Program-made: the position numbers and the translations under genes | Part shown: piece after piece, positions 1-9,428 of the stretch | Layout: each line of letters opens with the position of its first letter | Position numbering within the stretch: position 1 is the stretch's first letter | The notes under the pieces: model-generated | Told to the model about the DNA's origin: nothing | The model's input: the letters and a program-made list of their open reading frames with translations, nothing else | The model's database searches: none | Source: Hydrogenophilales bacterium 12-61-10 | GTDB lineage: Bacteria; Pseudomonadota; Gammaproteobacteria; Burkholderiales; Thiobacillaceae | Direction: 5' to 3' | Assembly (NCBI GenBank): GCA_002279795.1 | Contig: NCCT01000043.1 | Location: 1 to 51,801, forward strand | Length of the DNA: 51,801 nt

Positions 1-250
1 CCAGGCGCGCAAGCGCGCACGTCAAGCCAGCGCCCAGCGCGACAGCAACATGAGCCAGCGCTCGGAATTGCGCACCGCAATCAAAAAAGTGCGCAAGGCC
101 GTTGAAGCAGGCGACAAGGCTGCTGCACAGCAGGTTTTCCAGGCTTCGATGAGCGTGATCGACAGCATCGCCGACAAGAAAATCGTTCACAAAAACAAGG
201 CAGCCCGACACAAGAGTCGTCTGTCCATGGCCGTCAAGGGCATGGCTTGA
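1..250 (+). CDS. rpsT: 30S ribosomal protein S20, 5' end outside window
   Basis: S20 is a primary 16S rRNA-binding protein of the small subunit. Reading from base 2, the frame gives [20 protein letters not shown] and continues through [12 protein letters not shown]. This matches the basic N-terminal helix and the RTAIKKV signature of S20. Only about the first five residues are missing, upstream of base 1. The Met codon at 50 is internal and should not be taken as the start. The gene ends at 250 and is followed by a strong terminator. Identification is secure from length (about 88 residues when complete), composition and motif. Confidence 0.95.
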   Translation, partial: QARKRARQASAQRDSNMSQRSELRTAIKKVRKAVEAGDKAAAQQVFQASMSVIDSIADKKIVHKNKAARHKSRLSMAVKGMA

Positions 251-280
251 TCGCTTGCTGCTGATCTGGCGTCTTCGATA

Positions 281-320
281 CCCAATAAAAAACGCCGCTA
301 ATGCGGCGTTTTTTATTGGG
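281..320. terminator. Bidirectional intrinsic terminator
   Basis: A perfect 18-bp inverted repeat (281-298 with 303-320) encloses the loop TAAT. The GC-rich core CGCCGC is flanked by A and T runs on both sides, so it works in both directions. It lies between rpsT (+) and the convergent DUF3579 gene (-) and probably ends both transcripts. Confidence 0.92.
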
Positions 321-335
321 TAATTCTAGAGACGC

Positions 336-617
336 TCAGTCGGCATTTTCGATCAGCAGTTCATTGCTGTTGGCGAAGTCCTGCAGAAAGCGATAGGCAT
401 CGGGATCGCTGGTTTTGAGTTTTTTGTCCACGATCACGCAGGGGATGTTGTCGAGTTTGGTGGGTTGAACGTAGGGGGAGTAATTGGTGCGATTGTTGGG
501 GTCGATGACCGCGAACGCGCCTGCCAGCCGATCCGCCCAGTCGCTGGGCCGGAACCGGGAGCCCTGAGTCGTGATGCCGCGAATGATAAGGGGAGCGTTG
601 GAGGTGACGTCATCCAT
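336..617 (-). CDS. DUF3579 family protein
   Basis: This is a 93-residue protein of unknown function. The segment FRPSDWADRLAG, then NYSPYVQP, IPCVIVDKKL and a C-terminal DPDAYRFLQDFA, are the landmarks of the DUF3579 family, which is common in betaproteobacteria. I chose the ATG at 617 because homology begins a few residues later; an ATG at 722 would add an unrelated basic stretch. It is convergent with rpsT across a shared terminator. No catalytic residues are evident and no function is proposed. Confidence 0.8.
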   Translation of the reverse strand: MDDVTSNAPLIIRGITTQGSRFRPSDWADRLAGAFAVIDPNNRTNYSPYVQPTKLDNIPCVIVDKKLKTSDPDAYRFLQDFANSNELLIENAD

Positions 618-756
618 GGGGAGGCGCTTCTGAAGGAATTGGCGGATTTTAGCACGCGACCCAACACCGGCGTGCTTGCGTGACTGGGCCATTCTGCTGA
701 TACTGCTGCCGGTCAGACCCACTCAAACAGCCCAGTATTTACACAAGGAACGAAGC

Positions 757-852
757 ATGAAAAACCCGCTCGACTCGCTATGGGGAACCGTCATCGCCGG
801 TTTGGTGCTGACCGCCGTGCTGGTCTTTTTTGCCAGAAATTTTTTAAGCTGA
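757..852 (+). CDS. Small single-pass membrane protein (31 aa)
   Basis: An ATG at 757 follows the ribosome binding site AAGGAACGAAG and opens a 31-residue frame that starts MKNPLDSLWG. Residues 11-25 form one hydrophobic helix (TVIAGLVLTAVLVFF), followed by RNFLS. The stop at 852 lies 9 nt before the start of the next membrane protein on the same strand, so the two are probably co-translated. The family is not recognised. A small accessory subunit of the downstream membrane protein is plausible but is inference. Confidence 0.55.
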   Translation: MKNPLDSLWGTVIAGLVLTAVLVFFARNFLS

Positions 853-861
853 AGGCAGATC

Positions 862-1362
862 ATGGAAAACCTTGATCTGGTTGCCGCATTGTCCCGCTGG
901 ATACATTTCATGGCAGGCGTGATGTGGGTCGGCTTGTTGTATTACTTCAATTTCGTTCAGGTTGCGGCGCTTAAAAACGCCAGCGCAGATGGGACCGCGG
1001 CCGGCATCAGCAAGCATGTCGCGCCCCGTGCGCTGCTGTTTTTTCGCTGGTCCGCCGTGGTCACCTGGCTGGCCGGCGCGGCACTGCTGGGGCCGCTGTT
1101 TGTCGATGCGTTTTTGTTGCGCAACGGAATGGGCCCGATGGGCATAGGTGCCTGGCTGGGCACCATCCTGCTGGTCAATGTGTGGGTGCTGATCTGGCCG
1201 AACCAGAAGAAAGTTCTGGGCATGACTCCGGCTTCCGAAGCCGAGAAAAACAGGGCGCGCCGGTCGGCCTTTCTGGCCTCGCGCACCAATGTGATGCTGT
1301 CGATCCCGATGCTGTTCTTCATGGCTGCAGGGTGGTCGCACCGGGCGCTTTTCGGCCTATAA
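862..1362 (+). CDS. Membrane protein, urate hydroxylase PuuD N-terminal-like
   Basis: This 166-residue protein has about four membrane helices (roughly residues 12-32, 52-80, 88-112 and 135-156). The start, LSRWIHFMAGVMWVGLLYYF, with its conserved H and W, resembles the membrane domain at the N-terminus of PuuD-type urate hydroxylases (Urate_ox_N). The C-terminal cytochrome domain of full-length PuuD is absent, so urate oxidation cannot be assumed. The ribosome binding site GAAGG supports the start. It probably forms a unit with the 31-residue membrane protein just upstream. A weak terminator-like hairpin follows. Confidence 0.6.
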   Translation: MENLDLVAALSRWIHFMAGVMWVGLLYYFNFVQVAALKNASADGTAAGISKHVAPRALLFFRWSAVVTWLAGAALLGPLFVDAFLLRNGMGPMGIGAWLGTILLVNVWVLIWPNQKKVLGMTPASEAEKNRARRSAFLASRTNVMLSIPMLFFMAAGWSHRALFGL

Positions 1363-1383
1363 TCAAGGCGGTGCACGATAAGC

Positions 1384-1408
1384 ACGGCGGCTCAGGCCGC
1401 CGTTTTCA
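1384..1408 (+). terminator. Possible intrinsic terminator
   Basis: The stem ACGGCGG (1384-1390) pairs with CCGCCGT (1397-1403) across a 6-nt loop and is followed by a short T run. It sits between the PuuD-like gene and argD. The T tract is only four bases, so the terminator may be leaky. Confidence 0.45.
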
Positions 1409-1465
1409 ATTTCGCTGCTTTTGTTGATTCAATAAGGGCCGCAATTTTTCAGGACAGCCTGCTGG

Positions 1466-2656
1466 ATGACTGCCATGACAACACATTTGATGAACACCTA
1501 TGCCCGCCAGCCCGTTGCCTTTGTGCGCGGCGAAGGCGCCTACCTATGGGATGAATCCGGCAAGCGTTATCTCGATGCGGTGGCCGGCGTGGCGGTCAAT
1601 GGTCTGGGCCATGCCCATCCCAAGCTGGTGAAGGCAATAGCCGATCAGGCGGCTGCGCTGATTCATTCGTCCAATCTGTATCGTGTGGTGCGTCAGGAAG
1701 AGCTGGCCGATCGTCTGTGCGAATTGTCGGGCATGGACAAGGCTTTTTTCTGCAATTCGGGTTGCGAGGCGAACGAGGCCGCGATCAAGCTGGCGCGCCT
1801 GTACGGTCACGGCAAGGGCATCGAGGTGCCGACCATTATCGTGATGGAAAAGGCCTTCCATGGCCGCACCATGGCCACCCTGACCGCGACTGGCAGCCGC
1901 AAGATTCAGGCGGGTTTCGAGCCGCTGCTGTCGGGTTTCGCGCGGGTGCCGTTCAACGATATCGACGCAATTCGCCACGTCGCCGAGCACAACAAGAGCG
2001 TCGTCGCGGTGCTGGTTGAAGTGGTGCAGGGCGAAGGCGGTATCAATGTGCTGCCGTCAGAATATCTCGTCGAGTTACGCAATATTTGTGATGCCAACGG
2101 CTGGTTGCTGATGCTGGACGAGGTGCAGACCGGCATTGGCCGCACCGGCACCTGGTTCGGCTTTCAGCATTCGGATGTGATGCCGGACGTGATGGCGCTG
2201 GCCAAGGGTCTGGGTTCGGGCATGCCGATCGGCGCCTGCCTGGCGCGTGGTGCAGCGGCCGACGTATTCGTTCCGGGCAGTCACGGCTCCACCTTCGGCG
2301 GCAATCCGCTGGCGTGCGCTGCGGCGCTGGCCACGCTGGATGCGATTGAAGAAGACAAGCTGCTGGACAACGTGAAGCTGCGCGGCGAGGCGATCCGTGC
2401 CGGTCTGCGCGCAGCCCTGAGCGGCGTGCATGGCGTGGTCGATATTCGCGGCGAGGGCATGATGATCGGCGTCGAACTGGATCGTCCCTGCGCTGAACTG
2501 GTTGCCGTGGCGCGCGATGCCGGCGTATTGATCAACGTCACCGCCGACAAGGTGATCCGGCTGGTGCCGCCCCTGGTTTACGGCGCGGCTGAAGTCGATG
2601 CGCTGGTTGCTGCCGTGTCGGGCATCGTCAAAACCTATCTGCAGCAGGCGGCGTGA
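1466..2656 (+). CDS. argD: Acetylornithine aminotransferase
   Basis: ArgD is a cytoplasmic class III PLP aminotransferase that makes N-acetylornithine from N-acetylglutamate semialdehyde and glutamate in arginine synthesis. It is often also the succinyl-diaminopimelate aminotransferase of lysine synthesis. At 396 residues it has the usual length. Visible landmarks are the GxGHAHP region near residue 48, the PLP-phosphate and aldehyde region FCNSGCEANEAAIKLAR, the MLDEVQTGIGRTG segment (Asp218) and the PLP-binding Lys247 in ALAKGLGSG. AGGA upstream fits the start at 1466; an ATG at 1475 is the alternative. Its TGA overlaps the argF ATG (TGATG), which suggests translational coupling. Confidence 0.96.
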   Translation: MTAMTTHLMNTYARQPVAFVRGEGAYLWDESGKRYLDAVAGVAVNGLGHAHPKLVKAIADQAAALIHSSNLYRVVRQEELADRLCELSGMDKAFFCNSGCEANEAAIKLARLYGHGKGIEVPTIIVMEKAFHGRTMATLTATGSRKIQAGFEPLLSGFARVPFNDIDAIRHVAEHNKSVVAVLVEVVQGEGGINVLPSEYLVELRNICDANGWLLMLDEVQTGIGRTGTWFGFQHSDVMPDVMALAKGLGSGMPIGACLARGAAADVFVPGSHGSTFGGNPLACAAALATLDAIEEDKLLDNVKLRGEAIRAGLRAALSGVHGVVDIRGEGMMIGVELDRPCAELVAVARDAGVLINVTADKVIRLVPPLVYGAAEVDALVAAVSGIVKTYLQQAA

Positions 2657-3573
2657 TGCTGCGTCACTTTTTGCAATTCAAGGATCTGTCGCGCGACGAA
2701 CTGTTGTATGTGTTCGATCGCGCCACGCTGATCAAAAGCCGCTTCAAGCAGTACCAGCCCTATCACCCGCTGACCGACCGCACGCTGGCGATGATTTTCG
2801 AGAAAAGCTCGACCCGCACCCGGCTTTCGTTCGAGGCGGGCATGCACCAGCTCGGCGGCTCGGCAATCTACCTCAACACGCGTGATACCCAGCTCGGGCG
2901 CGGCGAGCCGGTGGAAGACGCGGGCGAAGTGATCTCGCGCATGGTCGATATCGTGATGATCCGCACGTTCGAGCAGGACATCATCGAGCGCTTCGCTGCG
3001 CACTCGCGGGTGCCGGTGATCAATGGCCTGACCAACGAATACCACCCCTGCCAAATCCTCGCCGACATCTTCACCTTCATCGAGCATCGCGGCCCGATCC
3101 AGGGCAAGACCGTGGCGTGGGTGGGCGACTCCAACAACATGTGCAACACCTGGCTGCAAGCGGCCGAGGTGCTCGACTTCAACGTGCATGTGTCGACGCC
3201 GCCGGGCTATGAAGTCGAACCCGAGCGCGCCAACCTGTTCGGCACCGATCACTTCGAAAGCTTTGTCGACCCGATGGATGCTTGTCGCGATGCAGACCTG
3301 GTGACCACCGATGTCTGGACCAGCATGGGCTGGGAGGCGGAAAACGACGAGCGGCTGAAGGCCTTTGCCGACTGGCAGGTCGACGCCGAGATGATGGCGG
3401 TGGCGAAACCCGGCGCGGTTTTCATGCATTGCCTGCCCGCGCATCGCGGCGAGGAAGTCACCGCCGAGGTGATCGACGGCGCGCAGTCGGTGGTGTGGGA
3501 CGAAGCCGAAAACCGTCTGCATGTGCAGAAGGCCTTGATGGAATTTTTGCTGCTGGGGAAAGTGGACGCATGA
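2656..3573 (+). CDS. argF: Ornithine carbamoyltransferase
   Basis: ArgF condenses carbamoyl phosphate and ornithine to citrulline as a cytoplasmic trimer. The 305-residue protein has the carbamoyl-phosphate loop SSTRTR (about residues 51-56), HPCQILAD, and the ornithine-site FMHCLPAHRGEE with Cys259. The ATG at 2656 shares a base with the argD stop. The GTG three bases earlier is not needed. The last codons overlap the next small gene (ATGA). All expected motifs are present and the reading frame is intact. Confidence 0.97.
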   Translation: MLRHFLQFKDLSRDELLYVFDRATLIKSRFKQYQPYHPLTDRTLAMIFEKSSTRTRLSFEAGMHQLGGSAIYLNTRDTQLGRGEPVEDAGEVISRMVDIVMIRTFEQDIIERFAAHSRVPVINGLTNEYHPCQILADIFTFIEHRGPIQGKTVAWVGDSNNMCNTWLQAAEVLDFNVHVSTPPGYEVEPERANLFGTDHFESFVDPMDACRDADLVTTDVWTSMGWEAENDERLKAFADWQVDAEMMAVAKPGAVFMHCLPAHRGEEVTAEVIDGAQSVVWDEAENRLHVQKALMEFLLLGKVDA

Positions 3574-3809
3574 ACATTGCCTATTTCAAGGACATGGATT
3601 CCTTGTACATCGAGATCAGTCCGGAAAATCCCGATCATTCCTGGGAAGCGCATGAAGGTATCGTGCTCAATCTGTCCGCAGACGGCCGCGTCGTCGGCAT
3701 CGAAATCGAGAAAGCCAGCCTGGCGACCAATCTCGACATCCTGAAAATCGGCGATTTTCCCGGCCAGATCGAAATCATCGACAAGAAAACCTCCGGCTCC
3801 ACTCACTGA
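3570..3809 (+). CDS. DUF2283 family protein between argF and argG
   Basis: This 79-residue acidic protein starts at an ATG that overlaps the argF stop by four bases. The pattern MNIAYFKDMDSLYIEIS followed by GIVLNLSADGRVVGIEIEKAS is typical of DUF2283, a small beta-rich family with no known biochemical role. It is transcribed with argF and lies 35 nt before argG. The coupling suggests co-expression with arginine synthesis, but the sequence gives no reason to assign it a step in the pathway. Confidence 0.8.
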   Translation: MNIAYFKDMDSLYIEISPENPDHSWEAHEGIVLNLSADGRVVGIEIEKASLATNLDILKIGDFPGQIEIIDKKTSGSTH

Positions 3810-3844
3810 AGCCGAACGACTGAATCAACTTCAAGAGCATCCCT

Positions 3845-5074
<1,230 letters not shown>

Positions 5075-5076
5075 GC

Positions 5077-5391
5077 ATGTCCCAGTTCGACCAGATCTCC
5101 GTTGTTAAAAAAGCCAACGTCTACTTCGATGGCAAGTGCGTGTCGCACAGCCTGCAGTTTCCAGACGGCACGAAAAAATCGGTCGGCGTGATCCTGCCGT
5201 CCACGCTCACTTTCAATACCGATGCGCCGGAAATCATGGAAACAGTGGCGGGTACGTGCAAGGTCAAACTGGCCGGCGAAACCGAGTGGAAAAGCTACGG
5301 CGTGGGCGAGTCGTTCAACGTCCCCGGCAACTCCAGCTTCGACATCGAAGTGTCGGGCGAGCCTTATCACTACGTTTGTCACTTTGCGTGA
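5077..5391 (+). CDS. ppnP: Pyrimidine/purine nucleoside phosphorylase (PpnP/DUF1255)
   Basis: This 104-residue single-domain cupin matches the PpnP (YaiE) family, which phosphorolyses a broad set of nucleosides to base and ribose 1-phosphate. Landmarks are [14 protein letters not shown], the GVILP turn, [11 protein letters not shown], and the C-terminal [14 protein letters not shown] with YHYVCHF. The ATG at 5077 lies 2 nt after the argG stop, with AAAGGAA upstream. The gene is likely co-transcribed with argG. No arginine role is implied; the adjacency may be incidental. Confidence 0.88.
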   Translation: MSQFDQISVVKKANVYFDGKCVSHSLQFPDGTKKSVGVILPSTLTFNTDAPEIMETVAGTCKVKLAGETEWKSYGVGESFNVPGNSSFDIEVSGEPYHYVCHFA

Positions 5392-5490
5392 CAGGCGATT
5401 GCTGCGGGCCGGAAAGACGGCCGCAGCCGGGGGGTGCGACGGATCGGGGTCGCCGGTTCAATCGTTTGTGATGGATAAGGAGTAATCAAG

Positions 5491-5976
5491 ATGCCGACTT
5501 TCGATATCGTGTCCGAAGTGGACAAGCAGGAAGTGCGCAACGCAGTGGACCAGGTCAACAAGGAGGTCTCGACCCGCTTCGACTTCAAGGGCTCTGACGC
5601 CCGCGTCGAGCAGGCCGATTACGTGCTGACGATCCATGCCGATACCGATTTCCAGCTCGATCAGGTGCAGGACATCCTGTCGCAGAAACTCGCCAAACGC
5701 AGCGTCGATGTGAAATGCCTCGATATCGGCAGCATCGAAAAAGTCTCGGGCAACAAGGTCAAGCGCAGCATCACGGTGAAGACCGGCGTGGAAACCGAGC
5801 TGGCCAAGAAGATCGTTCGCGTCATCAAGGACAGCAAGCTGAAAGTGCAGGCCAGCATCCAGGGCGACACTGTGCGCGTATCGGGCGCCAAGCGCGACCT
5901 GCTGCAGGAAACGATCGCGCTGGTGAAAAAAAGCATCAGCGATTTTCCCTTGCAGTATCAGAATTTTCGCGACTGA
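5491..5976 (+). CDS. YajQ family cyclic-di-GMP/nucleotide-binding protein
   Basis: The 161-residue protein begins [20 protein letters not shown] and has [11 protein letters not shown] and [13 protein letters not shown], all hallmarks of the YajQ (DUF520) family. Members have two RNP-like folds. Some bind cyclic di-GMP and modulate LysR-type regulators; others bind RNA or GTP. The ribosome binding site AAGGAG is clear. The gene is followed within 6 nt by a DJ-1 family gene, so the two probably share a transcript. Confidence 0.92.
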   Translation: MPTFDIVSEVDKQEVRNAVDQVNKEVSTRFDFKGSDARVEQADYVLTIHADTDFQLDQVQDILSQKLAKRSVDVKCLDIGSIEKVSGNKVKRSITVKTGVETELAKKIVRVIKDSKLKVQASIQGDTVRVSGAKRDLLQETIALVKKSISDFPLQYQNFRD

Positions 5977-5982
5977 ACGGCC

Positions 5983-6528
5983 ATGCCCAAGGTACTGGTT
6001 CCGCTGGCTGACGGCTGTGAAGAACTCGAAGCCGTCACGATCATCGACCTGTTGCGCCGTGCCGGCATCGACGTCGTTACCGCCGGGCTCAAGCCCGGCC
6101 TGGTCAAGGCCAGCCGCGGCGTGCAACTGATGCCGGACACCACGCTCGATGCAGCGCTGGACGGGCATTACGACATGGTGGTGCTGCCCGGCGGCATGCC
6201 CGGCGCGGCCCACCTCAAGGCCGATGCGCGCATCATAGAACTGCTGAAAAAGACAGCGGCGGCGGGCCATTACACCGCTGCTATTTGTGCAGCGCCGATG
6301 GCGCTGGCCGAAGCCGGCCTGCTGCACGGCAAGCAGGCGACGAGCTACCCCGGGTTTCTCGATGGCCTGCCCGGCGTGACTGTCAGTTCGGCAGCTGTGG
6401 TGCAGGACGGCAAGGTGCTGACCTCGCGCGGCCCAGGCACCGCCATGGATTTTGCACTGACGCTGATCGAAGTGCTGGTCGGCCGCGACGCCCGCCAGCA
6501 AGTTGAAACCGCGCTGGTGCGAGCTTAG
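5983..6528 (+). CDS. DJ-1/PfpI (ThiJ/YajL) family protein
   Basis: The 181-residue protein has the DJ-1 fold signature: GCEELEAV near residue 11 with the conserved Glu, VVLPGGMPGA, and the nucleophile-elbow Cys in AAICAAPMAL at about residue 104. These proteins act on oxidised or glycated targets and include chaperones and glyoxalase-like enzymes; the exact activity cannot be read from sequence. It starts 6 nt after yajQ. Length is normal for the YajL branch. Confidence 0.88.
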   Translation: MPKVLVPLADGCEELEAVTIIDLLRRAGIDVVTAGLKPGLVKASRGVQLMPDTTLDAALDGHYDMVVLPGGMPGAAHLKADARIIELLKKTAAAGHYTAAICAAPMALAEAGLLHGKQATSYPGFLDGLPGVTVSSAAVVQDGKVLTSRGPGTAMDFALTLIEVLVGRDARQQVETALVRA

Positions 6529-6586
6529 TCCGCCTGCCGCAGCGCATCGTTTATCATTTCCTCTCTAACACCGCCCGGAGTACACC

Positions 6587-7021
6587 ATGCAGATTCGCGA
6601 AATTCTCACGCTGAAAAGTGATGACATCCACAGCATTGCGCCGACCGACACCGTGGGCAGCGCGGTTGAAAAGATGGTGAGCCTGGGCGTGGGGTCGCTG
6701 GTCGTACTGAAAGACGGCGAAATGGTGGGCTTGCTGACCGAGCGCGACGTGGTGCATGGCATGGTCAAGCTGGGTCTGGGGCTGAAAGATGTTGAAGTCA
6801 AAGCCGTGATGGAAACCGAGCCGGTGGTCGCCAACGCCGATGACTCGGTGGACTACGCGCGCGACGTCATGACCAAATCGCACATCGGCCACCTGCCGAT
6901 TCTCGACGGCAACAAGCTGTACGCGATCATCTCATTTCACGACGTGGCGCGCGCCAGTCTCAAGGAAGCCAAGTTCGAAAACAGCCTGCTGAAGCGCTAC
7001 ATCAAGCACTGGCCCGAATAA
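6587..7021 (+). CDS. CBS-pair domain protein
   Basis: The 144-residue protein consists of two CBS motifs: residues about 8-60 (SIAPTDTVGSAVEKMV, then LVVLKDGEMVGLLTERDVV) and about 73-125 (VVANADDSVDYARDVM, then HLPILDGNKLYAIISFHDV). Stand-alone CBS pairs bind adenine nucleotides and act as energy or redox sensors on partner proteins. No effector domain is attached. A start at 6587 is preceded by CGGAGTACACC. No partner can be named from the context. Confidence 0.88.
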   Translation: MQIREILTLKSDDIHSIAPTDTVGSAVEKMVSLGVGSLVVLKDGEMVGLLTERDVVHGMVKLGLGLKDVEVKAVMETEPVVANADDSVDYARDVMTKSHIGHLPILDGNKLYAIISFHDVARASLKEAKFENSLLKRYIKHWPE

Positions 7022-7075
7022 ACCTGGTTGTCGCTGGCTGCCGCACACCCAGTCCGGGACGGCCCGCCGCAAGGG

Positions 7076-7585
7076 TCAGCGGATCGACTCGATGTCGAAC
7101 TTTTTCTCCAGGACCTGTGGCGTGATCAAGGCATAGCCTTGCTGCTGCCAGTGCGCCAGTTCAGTGATGGCATTGGGCACGACTTCAATGAAATCCTGAA
7201 AATCCGCTAATTTGTAGCCAAAGTCTTCGGCCGCCTGGCCGCAGACCTTGAACGACACGCCGAGGTCTGCGTAGTAACGCATGCGGTTGACCGCTTCCTG
7301 ATACTTCGCCGCATTTTTTGTCGCCACCGTGACGATTTCGGTGCCGTGAATGACGACCACAATGTTCAGGTCTTCGGGGGAGTTATTGTAGGGCGCCTCC
7401 AGCAGCGGGTTCATCAGCGAACGCACCCAATAAAGCGCACTGCCGATTTTCTGCGGATCATCCAGATAAAAATCAAATACGACCCTGGCTGGCGCGTAGG
7501 GCGTGGCCACCCACTTGCCTGCAGCCAGCGCTGGCGACATCACGCCCATAATCAACACCGCCAACAGCATCGGCGCTCGTTTCAT
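7076..7585 (-). CDS. Periplasmic DsrE-like protein
   Basis: This 169-residue protein has a cleavable signal peptide (MKRAPMLLAVLIMGVMSPALAA). The mature part shows a DsrE/DsrF-like alpha-beta fold: DLNIVVVIHGTEIVTVA, a central RYYADLGVSFKVCGQAA with a single Cys, and VPNAITELAHWQQQGYALI near the end. Exported DsrE-type proteins are frequent in sulfur-oxidising betaproteobacteria and may carry or sense sulfane sulfur on the Cys, but that role is inferred. AAGGAG upstream supports the start at 7585. It lies 31 nt downstream of rsgA on the same strand. Confidence 0.75.
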   Translation of the reverse strand: MKRAPMLLAVLIMGVMSPALAAGKWVATPYAPARVVFDFYLDDPQKIGSALYWVRSLMNPLLEAPYNNSPEDLNIVVVIHGTEIVTVATKNAAKYQEAVNRMRYYADLGVSFKVCGQAAEDFGYKLADFQDFIEVVPNAITELAHWQQQGYALITPQVLEKKFDIESIR

Positions 7586-7616
7586 GATGCGCTCCTTGCT
7601 TGAAAAGAGACCTTAT

Positions 7617-8495
7617 TTATAGGCGTTGCGCAGCGTTTTTCTGCAGCCGTCTGAGGGTCTGAAACAGCAGCAGGCGCTTGGGCTCGATTTCGCCTGTGGC
7701 AGCGGCTTCCTGCAGCCGGCAGCCGGGTTCGGTTTCATGAATGCAGTCGCGAAAACGGCACTGTCCCAGAAACGGACGAAACTCGACGAAGGCATGGGCC
7801 AGCGCGTTGACGTCGAGGTGTTGCAGGGCAAACTCCTGCAGACCGGGCGAGTCGACGATTGCCGTGTCTGCGTCCAGCCGGTGCAGGCGGGTATGGGTGG
7901 TGGTGTGGCGGCCGCTGTCGAGCGCTTCGGAATAGTCGGCGGTCAGCACAGCGGCATCGGGGAACAGCCCGTTGATCAGTGTCGACTTGCCCATCCCGGA
8001 TTGTCCGATCAACAGCGTGGTGTGGCCGTGCAATGCTGGAAGCAGGGGCGCGATGTCGTTCAGGGCCGACAGGCTGACCAGCGGATAGCCGATTCGGGTA
8101 AGCAGTTGCAGTCGTTCCAGCGCGCGCGGCGTTTCCGGCAGGTCGGTCTTGTTGAGGATGAGCAGGCTGGGAATGTCCTGGTCTTCGGCGGCAAGGATGC
8201 AGCGCTGTACCAGTTCCATCGAAAAGCTGGGGCGCGGCGCCACCACGACCGCAAGCTGGGTGACGTTGGCGGCGATGGCTTTGGTCTTGAACGCATCGGA
8301 GCGGTAGAGCAGGCTGGTGCGTGGCAATACGCTCTTGATGACGCCGTTATCACCGTCGCGCTGGAACTCGACCTGGTCGCCGCACACCACGCGCAAGTGG
8401 CGGCCTTTGACCTGGCAGGGCAGCAAGCCGTCAGCGGTTGCAACGATAAAGCGGCGGCTGAAGGCGGCGACGACCTGTCCTGTCAGATCGGCCAT
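7617..8495 (-). CDS. rsgA: Ribosome small-subunit GTPase RsgA
   Basis: RsgA is a late 30S maturation factor. The 292-residue protein shows the circularly permuted GTPase order: G4 NKTD and G5 SAL come before G1 GQSGMGKST, the switch TTTH and G3 DSPG. An OB-fold occupies the first 70 residues and the C-terminal zinc knuckle has CRFRDCIHETEPGC. All motifs are intact. phhB lies 122 nt upstream on the same strand. Confidence 0.95.
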   Translation of the reverse strand: MADLTGQVVAAFSRRFIVATADGLLPCQVKGRHLRVVCGDQVEFQRDGDNGVIKSVLPRTSLLYRSDAFKTKAIAANVTQLAVVVAPRPSFSMELVQRCILAAEDQDIPSLLILNKTDLPETPRALERLQLLTRIGYPLVSLSALNDIAPLLPALHGHTTLLIGQSGMGKSTLINGLFPDAAVLTADYSEALDSGRHTTTHTRLHRLDADTAIVDSPGLQEFALQHLDVNALAHAFVEFRPFLGQCRFRDCIHETEPGCRLQEAAATGEIEPKRLLLFQTLRRLQKNAAQRL

Positions 8496-8617
8496 CTTAA
8501 ACTGCGAGCAGCATGGGGATGGCCGTGCAAATCAACGCGTTCTGATTGCGGCCGGTGCAGGCCGGTTTATGGCAAGCCTGGTTCACGCCGGCCTGCGCCA
8601 AAACAGCTGCGTCTGCA

Positions 8618-8959
8618 TCAACCCTCCAGCAGGGCATCGACTTTTGCAGCGCAGATGAAATCGTTTTCCGACAGGCCGCCGACGGCATGGGTCCAGTATT
8701 CGACCTTGACGGTGTTGTAGCCTACGTGGAGGTCGGGGTGATGGTCTTCGCGGTGCGAGTTCCACATGACGGCGTTGCTGAATGCCTGCGCCTGATAGTG
8801 GTCCTTGAACTTGAATTCCTTGACGATCTTGAGGCCGTCGAGCTGCCAGCCGGCCAGGCCTTTGAGCATCGGCTCAATCTGAGCGTCGGTCATCGCAGCG
8901 ACACCACCTTCGCAGGGCGTGCATTTCTTGCGGGCGAGTTCTTCAACAAGCGTGGTCAT
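8618..8959 (-). CDS. phhB: Pterin-4a-carbinolamine dehydratase
   Basis: The 113-residue protein has the family core: the catalytic [18 protein letters not shown] with the His-His-Pro-Asp element, then the C-terminal [18 protein letters not shown]. The enzyme dehydrates 4a-hydroxy-tetrahydropterin, and in bacteria it supports phenylalanine hydroxylase or acts in molybdopterin or folate branches. No phenylalanine hydroxylase is in the window. The start at 8959 ([13 protein letters not shown]) fits the usual length; a longer upstream frame is not coding. Confidence 0.93.
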   Translation of the reverse strand: MTTLVEELARKKCTPCEGGVAAMTDAQIEPMLKGLAGWQLDGLKIVKEFKFKDHYQAQAFSNAVMWNSHREDHHPDLHVGYNTVKVEYWTHAVGGLSENDFICAAKVDALLEG

Positions 8960-9006
8960 GATGCGTCCTTTGTTTGTTGGGCGAGTCGTGCTTGCCCGGG
9001 CCGGAC

Positions 9007-9315
9007 TTACTTGAATTTGTAGTATTGCTGGTTCAGATAAGCGGTAACGTGCGCCTCGTCTTCGGGGAACCAGCCGGCACCCGAATTGGCATTGCAGCCG
9101 GACACCCGGGCAGCCAGTTGCGACAGGCTTTTGGTCTTGCGGTCGGCTCGCGTGTAAATCTTGCTGCCGTCGCCGCCAAACATGCTGACGTGGCAGCTGG
9201 TGCAGGATTTGTCGTGCAGGGTTTTGCCGACTTTGGGGTCGCCTTTGGTCACCGACGCGGCGTGGATCGAGGTGGACAGCAGGGCACTTGCGAATAAAAC
9301 CATCAGGGCTTTCAT
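9007..9315 (-). CDS. Small periplasmic monohaem c-type cytochrome
   Basis: The 102-residue precursor has an 18-19 residue signal peptide ([19 protein letters not shown]) and one haem site, CTSCH, at about residues 38-42. A C-terminal segment [17 protein letters not shown] follows. No obvious distal Met lies in the usual C-terminal place; a Met two residues after CTSCH and several Lys and His residues are present. It is exported and probably an electron carrier or an accessory subunit. It is divergent from orn, with about 110 bp between them. Confidence 0.82.
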   Translation of the reverse strand: MKALMVLFASALLSTSIHAASVTKGDPKVGKTLHDKSCTSCHVSMFGGDGSKIYTRADRKTKSLSQLAARVSGCNANSGAGWFPEDEAHVTAYLNQQYYKFK

Positions 9316-9428
9316 GGCGGAACTCCAGGGTGGGGATGTCCGGATTATGGAGGCAAGCGTTCGCTTCTGCCACCCCGCGATACTCAGGGTCTATGCGAAA
9401 ATGCCCCAATTCAACCGAGGATCTCCCG

